Source: Yoonia sp. SS1-5 (lineage in GTDB: Bacteria > Pseudomonadota > Alphaproteobacteria > Rhodobacterales > Rhodobacteraceae). Taken from it: a stretch of DNA of 64,000 nt. This document shows, in pieces, positions 55,567 through 64,000 of this stretch. Below the pieces are notes generated by a model. The model was not told the DNA's origin. It did no database searches and saw only the letters and a program-made list of their open reading frames with translations. The stretch spans positions 2,409,501-2,473,500 of the forward strand of contig NZ_CP151767.2 of the NCBI RefSeq assembly GCF_038443705.2, read 5' to 3'. Both the position numbers and the translations under genes were made by a program. Numbering within the stretch: the first letter of the stretch is position 1; every line of letters starts with the position of its first letter.

Positions 55567-57452
55567 GCCCGTATCGTTTCTAGGTCTTGCTGGTGATAGC
55601 CATCAACCCGATCCGCAATAACACGGCGCAGCGCCGCACGGTCGCCTGCTGAAATTGCCACTTGGGTGTTTTTCAGCATTGATGCGACTGCAATTTCACT
55701 TAATGGCATCTCTTCCGCACGCAGGATTTTCGGATGCGGTGTCTTTGACAGGGTGTCGTCTACCAGCAGTTCTTCATACAGTTTTTCACCCGGACGAAGA
55801 CCGGTAATTTCGATCTCGATATCGCCCAGACCGCTGTCAGGGTCTTTCACAGTCCGCCCGGAAAGCTGGATCATGCGATGCGCAATATCAATGATGCGCT
55901 GCGGCTTGCCCATATCCAGCACAAAGACATCCCCACCCTCGGCATAGGCGCCTGCCAACAGGACCAGCCTTGCTGCCTCGGGGATGGTCATGAAGAACCG
56001 GGTGACGTCCGGATGGGTCACCGTGACCGGCCCGCCCTGTTCGATCTGCCGGGCGAAAAGGGGCAAGACGGATCCGGACGACCCCAGCACATTGCCAAAG
56101 CGGACCATGGCATATTTCGTGCGCGCCGCCCGGGTCTGGACATCCTGAACGACAAGTTCAGCCATCCGCTTGGTAGCGCCCATAATATTTGTCGGGCGCA
56201 CGGCCTTGTCCGTAGATACCAGTATGAACCGTTCAATACCTTGGGCATCCGCGACATCAGCAACCGTTTTGGTGCCAATCACATTATTTGTCGCGCCCTC
56301 GATCTCGTTTTCTTCAACCAGCGGCACGTGTTTGTAGGCCGCCGCATGAAGAATGATCTCGACACCTTCTTCCACGACAACATCCGTGACCCGTTGCTTG
56401 TTGGTCACCGACCCCAGCCGGGGCACGACGCTTATGTTACGCCCTTTGATACGCGGCGTCAGATCCTGATCAATGGCATACAAGGCGTATTCGGACTGTT
56501 CGAACAAGACGATCCGCGCCGGACTACAATTGATCAATTGGCGGCAAAGCTCTGACCCGATAGACCCACCCGCACCGGTGACCATCACAACACGGCCCGC
56601 ATAGGCCTTGGCGATCTCGGGAATTTCCAGATCAACCTTGTCGCGCCCCAAAAGCTCATCCGGTGAGACCGAGCGCAAGCTGGTCTCCAGCCCCCGCCCC
56701 GCCATGAGCTCGATGAACGATGGCAGCACCTGAATTTCAACCGGCAAGTCACCGAGTGTTTTGATCACCGCCTCGCGTCGCTTTTCGTCCAGCGACGGAA
56801 TAGCCAGAAGGACCCGCGCCACATTGTATTTCGGGATCAGGCTGGACAGTTGGGCCGGCGAATAGACATTCAGCCCCGCGATCATCACATTATGCAGGTT
56901 GGGGTTGTCATCAACAAACAGCACCGGGCGGGTTTCCACCGATTGCCGCAGGGCAGACGCAAGCTGAATTCCGGCGGCGCCCGCACCATAAATAATCACC
57001 GGCAGACGATCTTGCGCCCCATCATTGAACAATTGCAGGACGCGCAGCCCCACAACACGCACCGTAACGGAGGCCACGAAAAACACCGCGCCAAAGATCA
57101 ACGGCACCGACCGGGGCGTTGGCAAGTCCAGAAGGAACACAACCGCAATCGCGGAAAACGTCAGCAACGCGGCCGCGAGTGCAATCCGCAATACCGCATC
57201 GTTTTCAATCGCATGCAGTTTGACCCGCTGAATGCCCAGCGCAGACACGACAAACGGTGCGACAACTGCCATGATCGGAAAAAGCACGCCGAAAGTCGCA
57301 AAATACGACAGCGGCATCAGATAGCCAAAGCGCAGGATAACGGCCAGATAGAGGCTGACAAGTACCAGGCAGGTGTCTGTCGCAAGAAATACCAGCCGCT
57401 TTCGCGCACGCGGCATTCTGAGCAAAGTCTGTATCAAGCTGATTCCACCCAA
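55563..57452 (-). CDS. Membrane-bound nucleoside-diphosphate-sugar epimerase/dehydratase (FlaA1/CapD/PglF type)
   Basis: The 629-residue protein has four N-terminal membrane helices (about 15-130), a first Rossmann-like domain (VIIYGAGAAGIQLASALR) and the SDR catalytic domain with MVTGAGGSIGSELCRQL and the STDKAVRPTNIMGATKR segment typical of inverting UDP-GlcNAc 4,6-dehydratases. It makes a deoxy-keto nucleotide sugar for surface polysaccharide. The start is uncertain: TTG at 57452 is the longest, TTG at 57437 has a better-placed GGTGG, and the first ATG is at 57416. Confidence 0.9.
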   Translation of the reverse strand: MGGISLIQTLLRMPRARKRLVFLATDTCLVLVSLYLAVILRFGYLMPLSYFATFGVLFPIMAVVAPFVVSALGIQRVKLHAIENDAVLRIALAAALLTFSAIAVVFLLDLPTPRSVPLIFGAVFFVASVTVRVVGLRVLQLFNDGAQDRLPVIIYGAGAAGIQLASALRQSVETRPVLFVDDNPNLHNVMIAGLNVYSPAQLSSLIPKYNVARVLLAIPSLDEKRREAVIKTLGDLPVEIQVLPSFIELMAGRGLETSLRSVSPDELLGRDKVDLEIPEIAKAYAGRVVMVTGAGGSIGSELCRQLINCSPARIVLFEQSEYALYAIDQDLTPRIKGRNISVVPRLGSVTNKQRVTDVVVEEGVEIILHAAAYKHVPLVEENEIEGATNNVIGTKTVADVADAQGIERFILVSTDKAVRPTNIMGATKRMAELVVQDVQTRAARTKYAMVRFGNVLGSSGSVLPLFARQIEQGGPVTVTHPDVTRFFMTIPEAARLVLLAGAYAEGGDVFVLDMGKPQRIIDIAHRMIQLSGRTVKDPDSGLGDIEIEITGLRPGEKLYEELLVDDTLSKTPHPKILRAEEMPLSEIAVASMLKNTQVAISAGDRAALRRVIADRVDGYHQQDLETIRA

Positions 57453-57627
57453 GAATTCTTGTTACGCTACAAATGCGCAATTTTATGGTGAATGTAAATA
57501 CGACCCCCGATGCACCCTATGGTAGTGCGCCCTCATGCCGAAAGGGCGGGCCTTTCTAGGCGTGACATTGCCTTTGGGCCGTGATTATGGGATGCACGAC
57601 ACGCATGAGGGGCTGTGGTAACAGTAA

Positions 57628-59757
57628 ATGAACGATCTGCTTAAAGACTTGTCGCGGCCGCAAAGCGCCGTGTCTGCTCCTGAACGTGACGAGATTGACC
57701 TGCGCAATCTGGTGGCTGTGCTGTGGCGCGGAAAGTTCTGGATCATCCTTTGTGCATTCCTGGCGACATGCGTTGGCGGCTACTACGCATTTGCTGTGGC
57801 GGTGCCGGTCTATTCGGCCAATGCAACCGTTGTGCTTGAAAACCGGCAGGATCAGGTGATTGATCTTGAAAGCGTGGTCTCGGGATTGCCCGGTGACCAG
57901 GTAACAATCAACACCGAGGTCGAGGTGCTGCGATCAAGACGGCTGGTGGAGAAGCTGGTGGTCGGCCTGAACCTGACGGATGACCCTGAATTCAACGCCC
58001 GACTGCGTCCGCAATCCAGTTTGTCGATCCAGGGCGTTGTCAGCCTGATCAGGCAGAACATCTTTGGACAGCCCGCCCCAACGACAGCGCCGACACCCCG
58101 CGCGGTTCTTGACGCGGTTATTGACGAAGTTCTCAGGAAAATTACCGTCACCAATGTCCGGCAAAGCTATGTGTTCAGGGTCGCTGCCGTTACTGAAAGC
58201 CCCGAAAAGTCTGCACTGATCGCCAACCGGCTTGCGCAGCTCTACATCGACGACCAGATCGACGTGAAATTCGAGCGCACCGAAGAGGCAACCGAATGGC
58301 TGAGTGCCCGGGTCGGCGACCTGCAGATCGAGCTGGAAAATGCCGAGGCCCAGCTGAAGGATTACAGCAGCAATACCGACCTGATCAGCCCCGAAGGCCT
58401 GGTTGCCCTGAACCGACAGCTGAAAGAATTGCGCGACAGGCGTGAAGGGCTGGCGGGCAATGTGACAACCACTGCCGGGCGGTTGGATATTCTACAGCAA
58501 GCCAAGGCGACGGGCGACATCACGCAAATGGCGGATGCGGCAAATGATCGTGGATTGGATCAGCTTCTGGCCGGTGCAGAAGGGACAGCATCGGGCGAAG
58601 CCTTCCGCCGTAGTTTCGAGCAGATCCTTGCCCGTGCCGAACTGGCCGCCACACGTGCCAGAACGCAACTTGCGGCGATTGATGTGTCAATCGCCGAGAT
58701 AACACAGCGCATCGCGACGCAATCGGACGAATTGGTCCGGTTGCAGCAACTGCAGCGCGAGGCCGAAGCCAGCGGCCTGATCTATGAATATTTTCTCAGC
58801 CGCCTGAAAGAGACATCCGTCCAACAAGGCATCCAACAGGCTGATAGCCGCGTCCTGTCACAGGCCGTGGTCCCGATAAACCCGTCAGCCCCGCGCAAGT
58901 CGCTGGTTCTGGCCATGTCGCTTATCCTTGGGACGATGCTGGGGGCAGCTTTGGTGCTGTTGCGGGAATTGTCGCAAAACACCTTCCGGATCGCCGAGGA
59001 TCTGGAGGCCAGAACAGGTTATCCGGTTATCGGGCAGATTCCGGTCGTCCCGGCCCGCAAGCGCCGCAAGCTACTGCAATACCTGCAGGACAAACCCAAT
59101 TCTGCCGCCGCCGAGGCTGTTCGCAACTTGCGCACATCCATCCTTCTGGCCAATCTGGACAACCCGCCCAAGGTCATCCTGTCAACATCGTCAGTTCCGG
59201 GTGAGGGCAAAACCACACAATCCATCGCTTTGGCACAAAACCTCGCCGGTCTGGGCAAGAAAGTCTTGCTGGTCGAGGGTGATATCCGCCGTCGGGTGTT
59301 TCAGGATTATTTCGACATCCCCGAGCGTATCGGGCTGCTGACTGTCCTGCTGGACGAAACCCGACTGGACGAGGCCGTTACCCATCTGCCTGAATTCGGT
59401 TTCGACGTGCTTTTGGGCGAGAAATCCAAGACCAATGCGGCCGATCTTTATTCCTCTGACAAGTTTGGCAGGTTCTTGGACACGCTGCGTGCCGAATATG
59501 ATTATGTCATCATCGACACCCCACCGGTTCTGGCAGTCACCGATGCCCGCATCATCGCGCGCTGGGTGGATGCAACAATCTATACCGTCAAATGGGACAG
59601 CACGTCACACCGGCAGGTGTTGGACGGGTTGAAATCGTTCCGGCAGGTCAATGTCCGCGTATCCGGCCTTGTACTGGGTCAGATTTCGCCGAAGGGCATG
59701 AAACGCTACGGATATGGTGACAGCTACGGGGCCTACAACTCCTACTACGACACCTAG
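57628..59757 (+). CDS. Polysaccharide chain-length regulator fused to BY-kinase (Wzz/Wzc/ExoP-like)
   Basis: The 709-residue inner-membrane protein has a Wzz region with two membrane helices (about 35-60 and 425-445) bracketing a periplasmic coiled-coil part (about 200-400). The cytoplasmic kinase domain shows Walker A SVPGEGKTT (Lys528), Walker A' VLLVEGDIRR and Walker B YVIIDTPPVL. The C-terminal tail is a Tyr cluster (YGYGDSYGAYNSYYDT), the autophosphorylation site of BY-kinases. It controls export and chain length of the surface polysaccharide; phosphatase and dehydratase genes lie nearby. Confidence 0.95.
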   Translation: MNDLLKDLSRPQSAVSAPERDEIDLRNLVAVLWRGKFWIILCAFLATCVGGYYAFAVAVPVYSANATVVLENRQDQVIDLESVVSGLPGDQVTINTEVEVLRSRRLVEKLVVGLNLTDDPEFNARLRPQSSLSIQGVVSLIRQNIFGQPAPTTAPTPRAVLDAVIDEVLRKITVTNVRQSYVFRVAAVTESPEKSALIANRLAQLYIDDQIDVKFERTEEATEWLSARVGDLQIELENAEAQLKDYSSNTDLISPEGLVALNRQLKELRDRREGLAGNVTTTAGRLDILQQAKATGDITQMADAANDRGLDQLLAGAEGTASGEAFRRSFEQILARAELAATRARTQLAAIDVSIAEITQRIATQSDELVRLQQLQREAEASGLIYEYFLSRLKETSVQQGIQQADSRVLSQAVVPINPSAPRKSLVLAMSLILGTMLGAALVLLRELSQNTFRIAEDLEARTGYPVIGQIPVVPARKRRKLLQYLQDKPNSAAAEAVRNLRTSILLANLDNPPKVILSTSSVPGEGKTTQSIALAQNLAGLGKKVLLVEGDIRRRVFQDYFDIPERIGLLTVLLDETRLDEAVTHLPEFGFDVLLGEKSKTNAADLYSSDKFGRFLDTLRAEYDYVIIDTPPVLAVTDARIIARWVDATIYTVKWDSTSHRQVLDGLKSFRQVNVRVSGLVLGQISPKGMKRYGYGDSYGAYNSYYDT

Positions 59758-60800
59758 GGTGCGTCGCCCATCGTGGTAATGTTCGCGACAAGACGTTTTG
59801 CGGCAATCAATCCAGCACTGGTCGCCTGCAGCATGTGCGGCAACAGCATCCATTCAAGTGACCATCTGGCACCAGAGCGTTCCTGCTCGGCAAGCATGGC
59901 GTGATGCATTCCACCTACTTGTGTTGCGTTGAACATCGCAAGTGTGACCAGTAATTCGGCCCGGATCGGATTTACCTTATGCGGCATCGCTGACGAACCG
60001 CCGCCACCCGAAATAACAATATCATCAAGGCCTTGCTGGCTCATCAGGGAAATATCCTGTCCCATCTTGCCAAGACTACCGGTGACACGCGACAGCCAGT
60101 CGGCCAGCGCAACCAGATGATCACGCATCACATGTGGGGCCTTTGCAGGTAGTGCCAGGCCCAGATCGGCGGACATGAACGTGCCAATGGGCGCGGGCAG
60201 TCCCAGACCAACCGGGCCGCCCAGCGACAATGCGGTCGCATCGTCACCGATCCGCTGCAGGTTTTCCAGATGGGTATCCAAAGGCATCAACCATGTGTTC
60301 ACCCGGTCAGCCACGGTCATCGGCAGGGCGGCCTGCATGCGGGTACGGCCCATCAGCAGGTTGGTACCATGGGTTTCGCGCAAAGCGGTCAAGCCCAATT
60401 GCAAATCCGTCAAGTCATCGCGCAGGATCGGGAGAATGCCCTGCAATGTCAGCGACATAGCACTGTCCAGAACATCCTGCGAGGTCAGGCCGTGATGCAA
60501 GCCATCATGAAATTCTGTTGGCAAATCCGCTTTCAGCGCACCAATCAGCGCGGGGATGATCAGCCCGTCGCGTGCTGCACCTTCGCGCAAAACACTATCG
60601 TCGATCTTGGCGGTATCCAGACAGGACAGAACGGCGGTTGCGGTGTCATCACTGATCATTGATGCGGCATGAAGCGCGCGGGTATATGACCGCTCGACTG
60701 TCAGGATATGTGCCAACTGGCGCGTGGGGGCGAGGGCGGCCGCCACACCGGGCGCCTCGAAAAGCCCTGAAAGCCACGGATGCGCAAAAACATCAGACAT
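59754..60800 (-). CDS. 3-carboxy-cis,cis-muconate cycloisomerase-like lyase (fumarase/aspartase superfamily)
   Basis: The 348-residue protein has the superfamily signatures HHGLTSQDVLDSA and GGSSAMPHKVNPIRAE, plus GRTRMQAALP as in PcaB. PcaB closes a step of the protocatechuate branch of the beta-ketoadipate pathway. It is shorter than adenylosuccinate lyase, and no other pca gene is near, so it may serve a different substrate. It is convergent with the BY-kinase gene with a four-base overlap. Confidence 0.8.
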   Translation of the reverse strand: MSDVFAHPWLSGLFEAPGVAAALAPTRQLAHILTVERSYTRALHAASMISDDTATAVLSCLDTAKIDDSVLREGAARDGLIIPALIGALKADLPTEFHDGLHHGLTSQDVLDSAMSLTLQGILPILRDDLTDLQLGLTALRETHGTNLLMGRTRMQAALPMTVADRVNTWLMPLDTHLENLQRIGDDATALSLGGPVGLGLPAPIGTFMSADLGLALPAKAPHVMRDHLVALADWLSRVTGSLGKMGQDISLMSQQGLDDIVISGGGGSSAMPHKVNPIRAELLVTLAMFNATQVGGMHHAMLAEQERSGARWSLEWMLLPHMLQATSAGLIAAKRLVANITTMGDAP

Positions 60801-60829
60801 GCGCGGCGCTTTTGGCGACTGACACCGGC

Positions 60830-62257
60830 TTATGTCTCGCTTTCACCGTCACGACTTAGCAGATCGAATTTGCGCAGTTTGACGTAAAGCGACTGGCGCG
60901 ACAGGCCGAGCATTTCTGCCGCAGCGACACGGTTGTTCATCGTCAGTTCCACCGCCGTTTCGATACACATCTTTTCGACAACATTGGTGGTTTCGGCAAC
61001 AATATCCTTCAGCGTGGCACTGCCGACAAGTTCCACGACAGACCGCATGCTTTCATCGCTGGTCGGATTGACCGTGCTTCGGCTGACATCCATCTGATTG
61101 GCATCACGCAACACAAACGCAAAGACGGCATACGGGCCGGCATGCAGCTTGGTGATCGAGATTTCCACGGATCGGGGGCTGCCATACTCGCCCGCAAGTT
61201 TGGTCGCATACATCCGCATCCGCCCCGCGCGACCGGCATTTTCGACCATCACCTTCAGGTCGACGCTGCCGCGTTGCAGATAATCCGAAAGGTTGCGGCC
61301 ACGCAGATTGATATCATGCGCGACGTCGATGAAATCCAGAAATGCCTCATTCGCCGACAGGATATCACCGCCATCCGAGGCAAAGACGATCGCCTCCGGC
61401 CCACTGATATACAGATCATGCAGATTACGCGCCAAATCATCGGCCCGGGGCGCGACATCATCGGCGGGCGCGATCCGGCAGAGCAGGACACGCTCGCCAG
61501 AGGCGCGGAACATCGCCGGGACCAACCCAACGGCCTGTCCGGTGCCGCGTATGGCGGTTTCCGTTTTGGTCGTGCGGTCCGATATGGCGCTGGCCGCAAG
61601 GCTATCGACCAGATCACCACGTTTTTGACCATCAAAGAGACTGGCAAATGCGGTGCCAATCAGTTCCTCGCGGGGTCTTTCCAACAAGGCCACCGCCGCG
61701 GCGCTGACTTCGGAGATTTCACCGCTTTTGATCGAGACAAAGACAATCGGATTGGTGGTGCATTCCATCAAGACCCGAAACCGCGTGTCATATTCGCGCT
61801 GGGTCTCGTAATCATGTTCAAGCGCCAGTTGGGCCTTGACCAGCTGTTGCTGCATCTCGGCGATGGGGCGCAGGTCGCGACCCAGCATCAGGATCGCGCC
61901 ATCCGGTCCGATACGATGGAAGCTGTAGCGCACCGGGAATTCCCAGCGGCCCACATTATCAGCGTGGTTCAGTTCGACCGGCCTGACCGGTTCGCTGCTT
62001 TCGACGAAAGCATGCAACCGGGCATCGAATTTCGACACGCTTTCGATTGTCAGCGCACTGCGGATATCCTTGCCTTCCCAATGCTCCAGCTTGCGAAACG
62101 CATTATTGGCCGGATTGATCAGGACGGACAGAACAGTGCCGTTATCCGATATGACAACGCCCAGATCGGCAACTTCTGCAATGATGTCCCCAAGGATCTC
62201 GGGGGCGATCAGTGGAATTGCCCCGCTATCCCAATATTTCGTGCCGCGCGATGTCAT
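60830..62257 (-). CDS. ppsR: Photosynthesis-gene repressor PpsR/CrtJ
   Basis: The 475-residue regulator represses bacteriochlorophyll and carotenoid genes under oxygen or light. It begins TSRGTKYWDSGAIPLIAPE, has a Q-linked array of PAS domains and a C-terminal Fis-type helix-turn-helix (RVAAAEMLGLSRQSLYVKL). A Cys at 431, just before the DNA-binding helices, matches the redox-sensitive Cys of the family; further Cys residues lie in LMECTTNP and VLLCRIAP. The ATG at 62257 fits the family start; the frame to 62347 overlaps ppaA. Four TGT-N12-ACA targets lie upstream of the ppaA/bchF pair. Confidence 0.97.
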   Translation of the reverse strand: MTSRGTKYWDSGAIPLIAPEILGDIIAEVADLGVVISDNGTVLSVLINPANNAFRKLEHWEGKDIRSALTIESVSKFDARLHAFVESSEPVRPVELNHADNVGRWEFPVRYSFHRIGPDGAILMLGRDLRPIAEMQQQLVKAQLALEHDYETQREYDTRFRVLMECTTNPIVFVSIKSGEISEVSAAAVALLERPREELIGTAFASLFDGQKRGDLVDSLAASAISDRTTKTETAIRGTGQAVGLVPAMFRASGERVLLCRIAPADDVAPRADDLARNLHDLYISGPEAIVFASDGGDILSANEAFLDFIDVAHDINLRGRNLSDYLQRGSVDLKVMVENAGRAGRMRMYATKLAGEYGSPRSVEISITKLHAGPYAVFAFVLRDANQMDVSRSTVNPTSDESMRSVVELVGSATLKDIVAETTNVVEKMCIETAVELTMNNRVAAAEMLGLSRQSLYVKLRKFDLLSRDGESET

Positions 62258-62292
62258 GGCATCCGCGCCAGTTTGGGAGGACGGGCCATCAC

Positions 62293-63090
62293 TCAGACCC
62301 CGCGCTTCATCAGCGCGTCGTCGTGCATTCGTTCTATCAGACCGCAAAGTCGAAGGGCCTCATCCGGACATCCTGTGGCGTAGTCGGCGCCAGTGAGGGC
62401 CGTTACATTTTCTTTGTCCTCGACGTCCAAGATAGACCCACCAATAACAACCGGTGGCCGACGCGACGCCGCGACCCCTATAACATCGACGATCCTGCGC
62501 AACGTTTCAAGCCGTTCGCCACAAGATGCCGAAATGAACACCGCATCAAAGCTGGCCAATTCCACCAGCTTGACCAGTTCGGTGCGCCGCATGCCAAGAA
62601 CCAGTCTGACCGAAAGGCCTTTGCGCCTTAGCTGCCCGGCCAGAACCATCGCACCAAGCGTATGGTGTGCCTGCTCGGGCACGACAAGCATTATTGCGGG
62701 TGCTGCCGGATGCGCGACACTGTCCGCCGACCATGCGGGGCCCAGATCCCGCAACATGGATTGCAGGCGCGACACGCCAATCGTGACCTGCGCAAAGCCA
62801 AGTTGATCCTCGCACCAGTCCTGGCCCATGTCCCGCGCAAGGGCGGGGATATACAGGTCGGCCATGTCTTCGGGGCGCAAGCCGCCATGCAGCGCATCTT
62901 TCATGACCTCGACGCAGGCCTCGCGGTCCGCGCTTAGTGCCGCCTCGCGCAGTTTGACGAACAATGCCTGATCAACCCCGGCCACCGATGATGGCCCGGT
63001 ATCACCATCGCGCACGCGCGGCGCCGCCGATAAACGGCGCACCGGTGCATCCAACGGTGCCTGCGCATCTTTATTTCGATGGTCGGCCAT
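62293..63090 (-). CDS. ppaA: Cobalamin-binding photosynthesis regulator PpaA/AerR
   Basis: The 265-residue protein modulates PpsR/CrtJ. It carries a B12-binding domain with the light-responsive His motif EQAHHTLGAMVL, then ASCGERLETLRRIV and PPVVIGGSILD, as in AerR/PpaA. The N-terminal 60 residues are a low-complexity extension. The ATG at 63090 has a GGATGG stretch upstream. It is cotranscribed with ppsR (35-base gap) and divergent from bchF. Confidence 0.95.
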   Translation of the reverse strand: MADHRNKDAQAPLDAPVRRLSAAPRVRDGDTGPSSVAGVDQALFVKLREAALSADREACVEVMKDALHGGLRPEDMADLYIPALARDMGQDWCEDQLGFAQVTIGVSRLQSMLRDLGPAWSADSVAHPAAPAIMLVVPEQAHHTLGAMVLAGQLRRKGLSVRLVLGMRRTELVKLVELASFDAVFISASCGERLETLRRIVDVIGVAASRRPPVVIGGSILDVEDKENVTALTGADYATGCPDEALRLCGLIERMHDDALMKRGV

Positions 63091-63147
63091 CCATCCATCC
63101 TTTTGCTCGGCCCACGCATGCGTCAGGCCTTGGCAACGACTTGCCGC

Positions 63148-63176
63148 ATTGTCCTGCGCAGAGTGCCGATTGTCAA
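63148..63176 (-). promoter_or_regulatory. ppaA-ppsR promoter
   Basis: On the minus strand, TTGACA (63176-63171), a 17-base spacer and GACAAT (63153-63148) form a sigma70-type promoter about 60 bases upstream of ppaA. The -35 box overlaps the PpsR-type site at 63171-63188, which suggests feedback by PpsR. Confidence 0.65.
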
Positions 63177-63188
63177 AGTAAATTGACA
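63171..63188. promoter_or_regulatory. PpsR/CrtJ site 1 (TGT-N12-ACA)
   Basis: TGTCAAAGTAAATTGACA fits TGT-N12-ACA exactly and is also a perfect TGTCAA/TTGACA inverted repeat. It overlaps the -35 box of the ppaA promoter. Confidence 0.8.
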
Positions 63189-63263
63189 CGAACATTCATG
63201 CGGGAAAACTCATCTGACACAAAGCACTGATTTATATGTACTATATCGACCTTTGTGCGGACG

Positions 63264-63281
63264 TGTCAGGAGCAGTCAACA
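63264..63281. promoter_or_regulatory. PpsR/CrtJ site 2 (TGT-N12-ACA)
   Basis: TGTCAGGAGCAGTCAACA fits TGT-N12-ACA. It lies upstream of the bchF promoter, 31 bases from the start of site 3 (about three helical turns), suitable for cooperative binding. Confidence 0.7.
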
Positions 63282-63294
63282 GATATAGCACATG

Positions 63295-63312
63295 TGTAAG
63301 TTAAAGTTGACA
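63295..63312. promoter_or_regulatory. PpsR/CrtJ site 3 (TGT-N12-ACA)
   Basis: TGTAAGTTAAAGTTGACA fits TGT-N12-ACA and is AT-rich in the centre. Its right end coincides with the -35 box of the bchF promoter. Confidence 0.8.
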
Positions 63313-63336
63313 CTGAGGATGAATGACACCTATCAT
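63307..63336 (+). promoter_or_regulatory. bchF promoter
   Basis: TTGACA (63307-63312), an 18-base spacer and TATCAT (63331-63336) form a sigma70-type promoter 30 bases before the bchF ATG. PpsR sites cover its -35 box and the region just after the expected transcription start. Confidence 0.65.
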
Positions 63337-63349
63337 TTACACAAGGGAC

Positions 63350-63366
63350 TGTCAGGGGCTACTTAC

Positions 63367-63367
<1 letters not shown>
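63350..63367. promoter_or_regulatory. PpsR/CrtJ site 4 (TGT-N12-ACA), over the bchF ribosome-binding site
   Basis: TGTCAGGGGCTACTTACA fits TGT-N12-ACA. It includes the AGGGG ribosome-binding site and its last base is the A of the bchF ATG. Confidence 0.65.

Positions 63368-64000
<633 letters not shown>

Overview
The window comes from an alphaproteobacterium of the Rhodobacteraceae, most likely an aerobic anoxygenic phototroph of the Roseobacter group (Yoonia/Loktanella-like; this is inference). Evidence: the right edge enters a bacteriochlorophyll gene cluster (ppsR-ppaA divergent from bchF-bchN), the gene style is typical of the family (sitABCD, TRAP transporters, many small lipoproteins), and codon use is moderately GC-rich throughout. 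No tRNA, rRNA, CRISPR array, IS element or prophage was seen.

Layout. 1-16 kb holds mostly housekeeping and envelope genes: the start of an acyl-CoA synthetase, a TbpB-like surface lipoprotein, formate dehydrogenase alpha, clpA, gloB with a divergent methyltransferase, a CAP-domain lipoprotein, a Slam-like outer-membrane protein, an rRNA methyltransferase, an AT-rich Stealth phosphotransferase gene, a LysR regulator and a DUF481 barrel. 16.2-17.5 kb is an ArgE/DapE-type deacylase.

17.7-26.1 kb is the outstanding accessory block. It is a tight four-gene operon encoding a subtilisin-fold protein with Thr in place of the nucleophilic Ser, a trypsin-like protease joined to a P-loop-less STAND-like domain, a large STAND NTPase, and a trypsin-like protease fused to a NucA-type DNA/RNA non-specific endonuclease. 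None has an obvious signal peptide. It looks like an intracellular, NTP-gated protease/nuclease conflict (defence or self-killing) system and is my main candidate for an undescribed system.

26.1-30.5 kb carries a ynjF-ynjB-ynjC-ynjD cluster: a CDP-alcohol phosphatidyltransferase with an ABC transporter, the gene set known from E. coli but without ynjE and in another order. 30.5-34.2 kb and 40.9-51.3 kb together look like one sugar-acid catabolic regulon: a GntR/FadR-type regulator, enolase-superfamily dehydratase, MDR and SDR dehydrogenases, beta-hydroxyacid dehydrogenases, a Gfo/Idh/MocA oxidoreductase, a PhyH dioxygenase, a TRAP transporter, an IlvD/Edd dehydratase and a D-2-hydroxyacid dehydrogenase. 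Three near-identical 15-bp palindromes (31261, 47439, 48484) tie the two halves together. Between them lie sitABCD (metal uptake), an oligopeptidase B-like S9 peptidase and a DMT exporter.

51.5-59.8 kb is an exopolysaccharide block: yjbE-, yjbF- and yjbH-like genes, a PPP-family phosphatase, a membrane-bound FlaA1/CapD-type nucleotide-sugar dehydratase and a Wzz/BY-kinase. After an isolated pcaB-like gene, 60.8-64 kb contains ppsR, ppaA, four perfect TGT-N12-ACA sites, bchF and the start of bchN.
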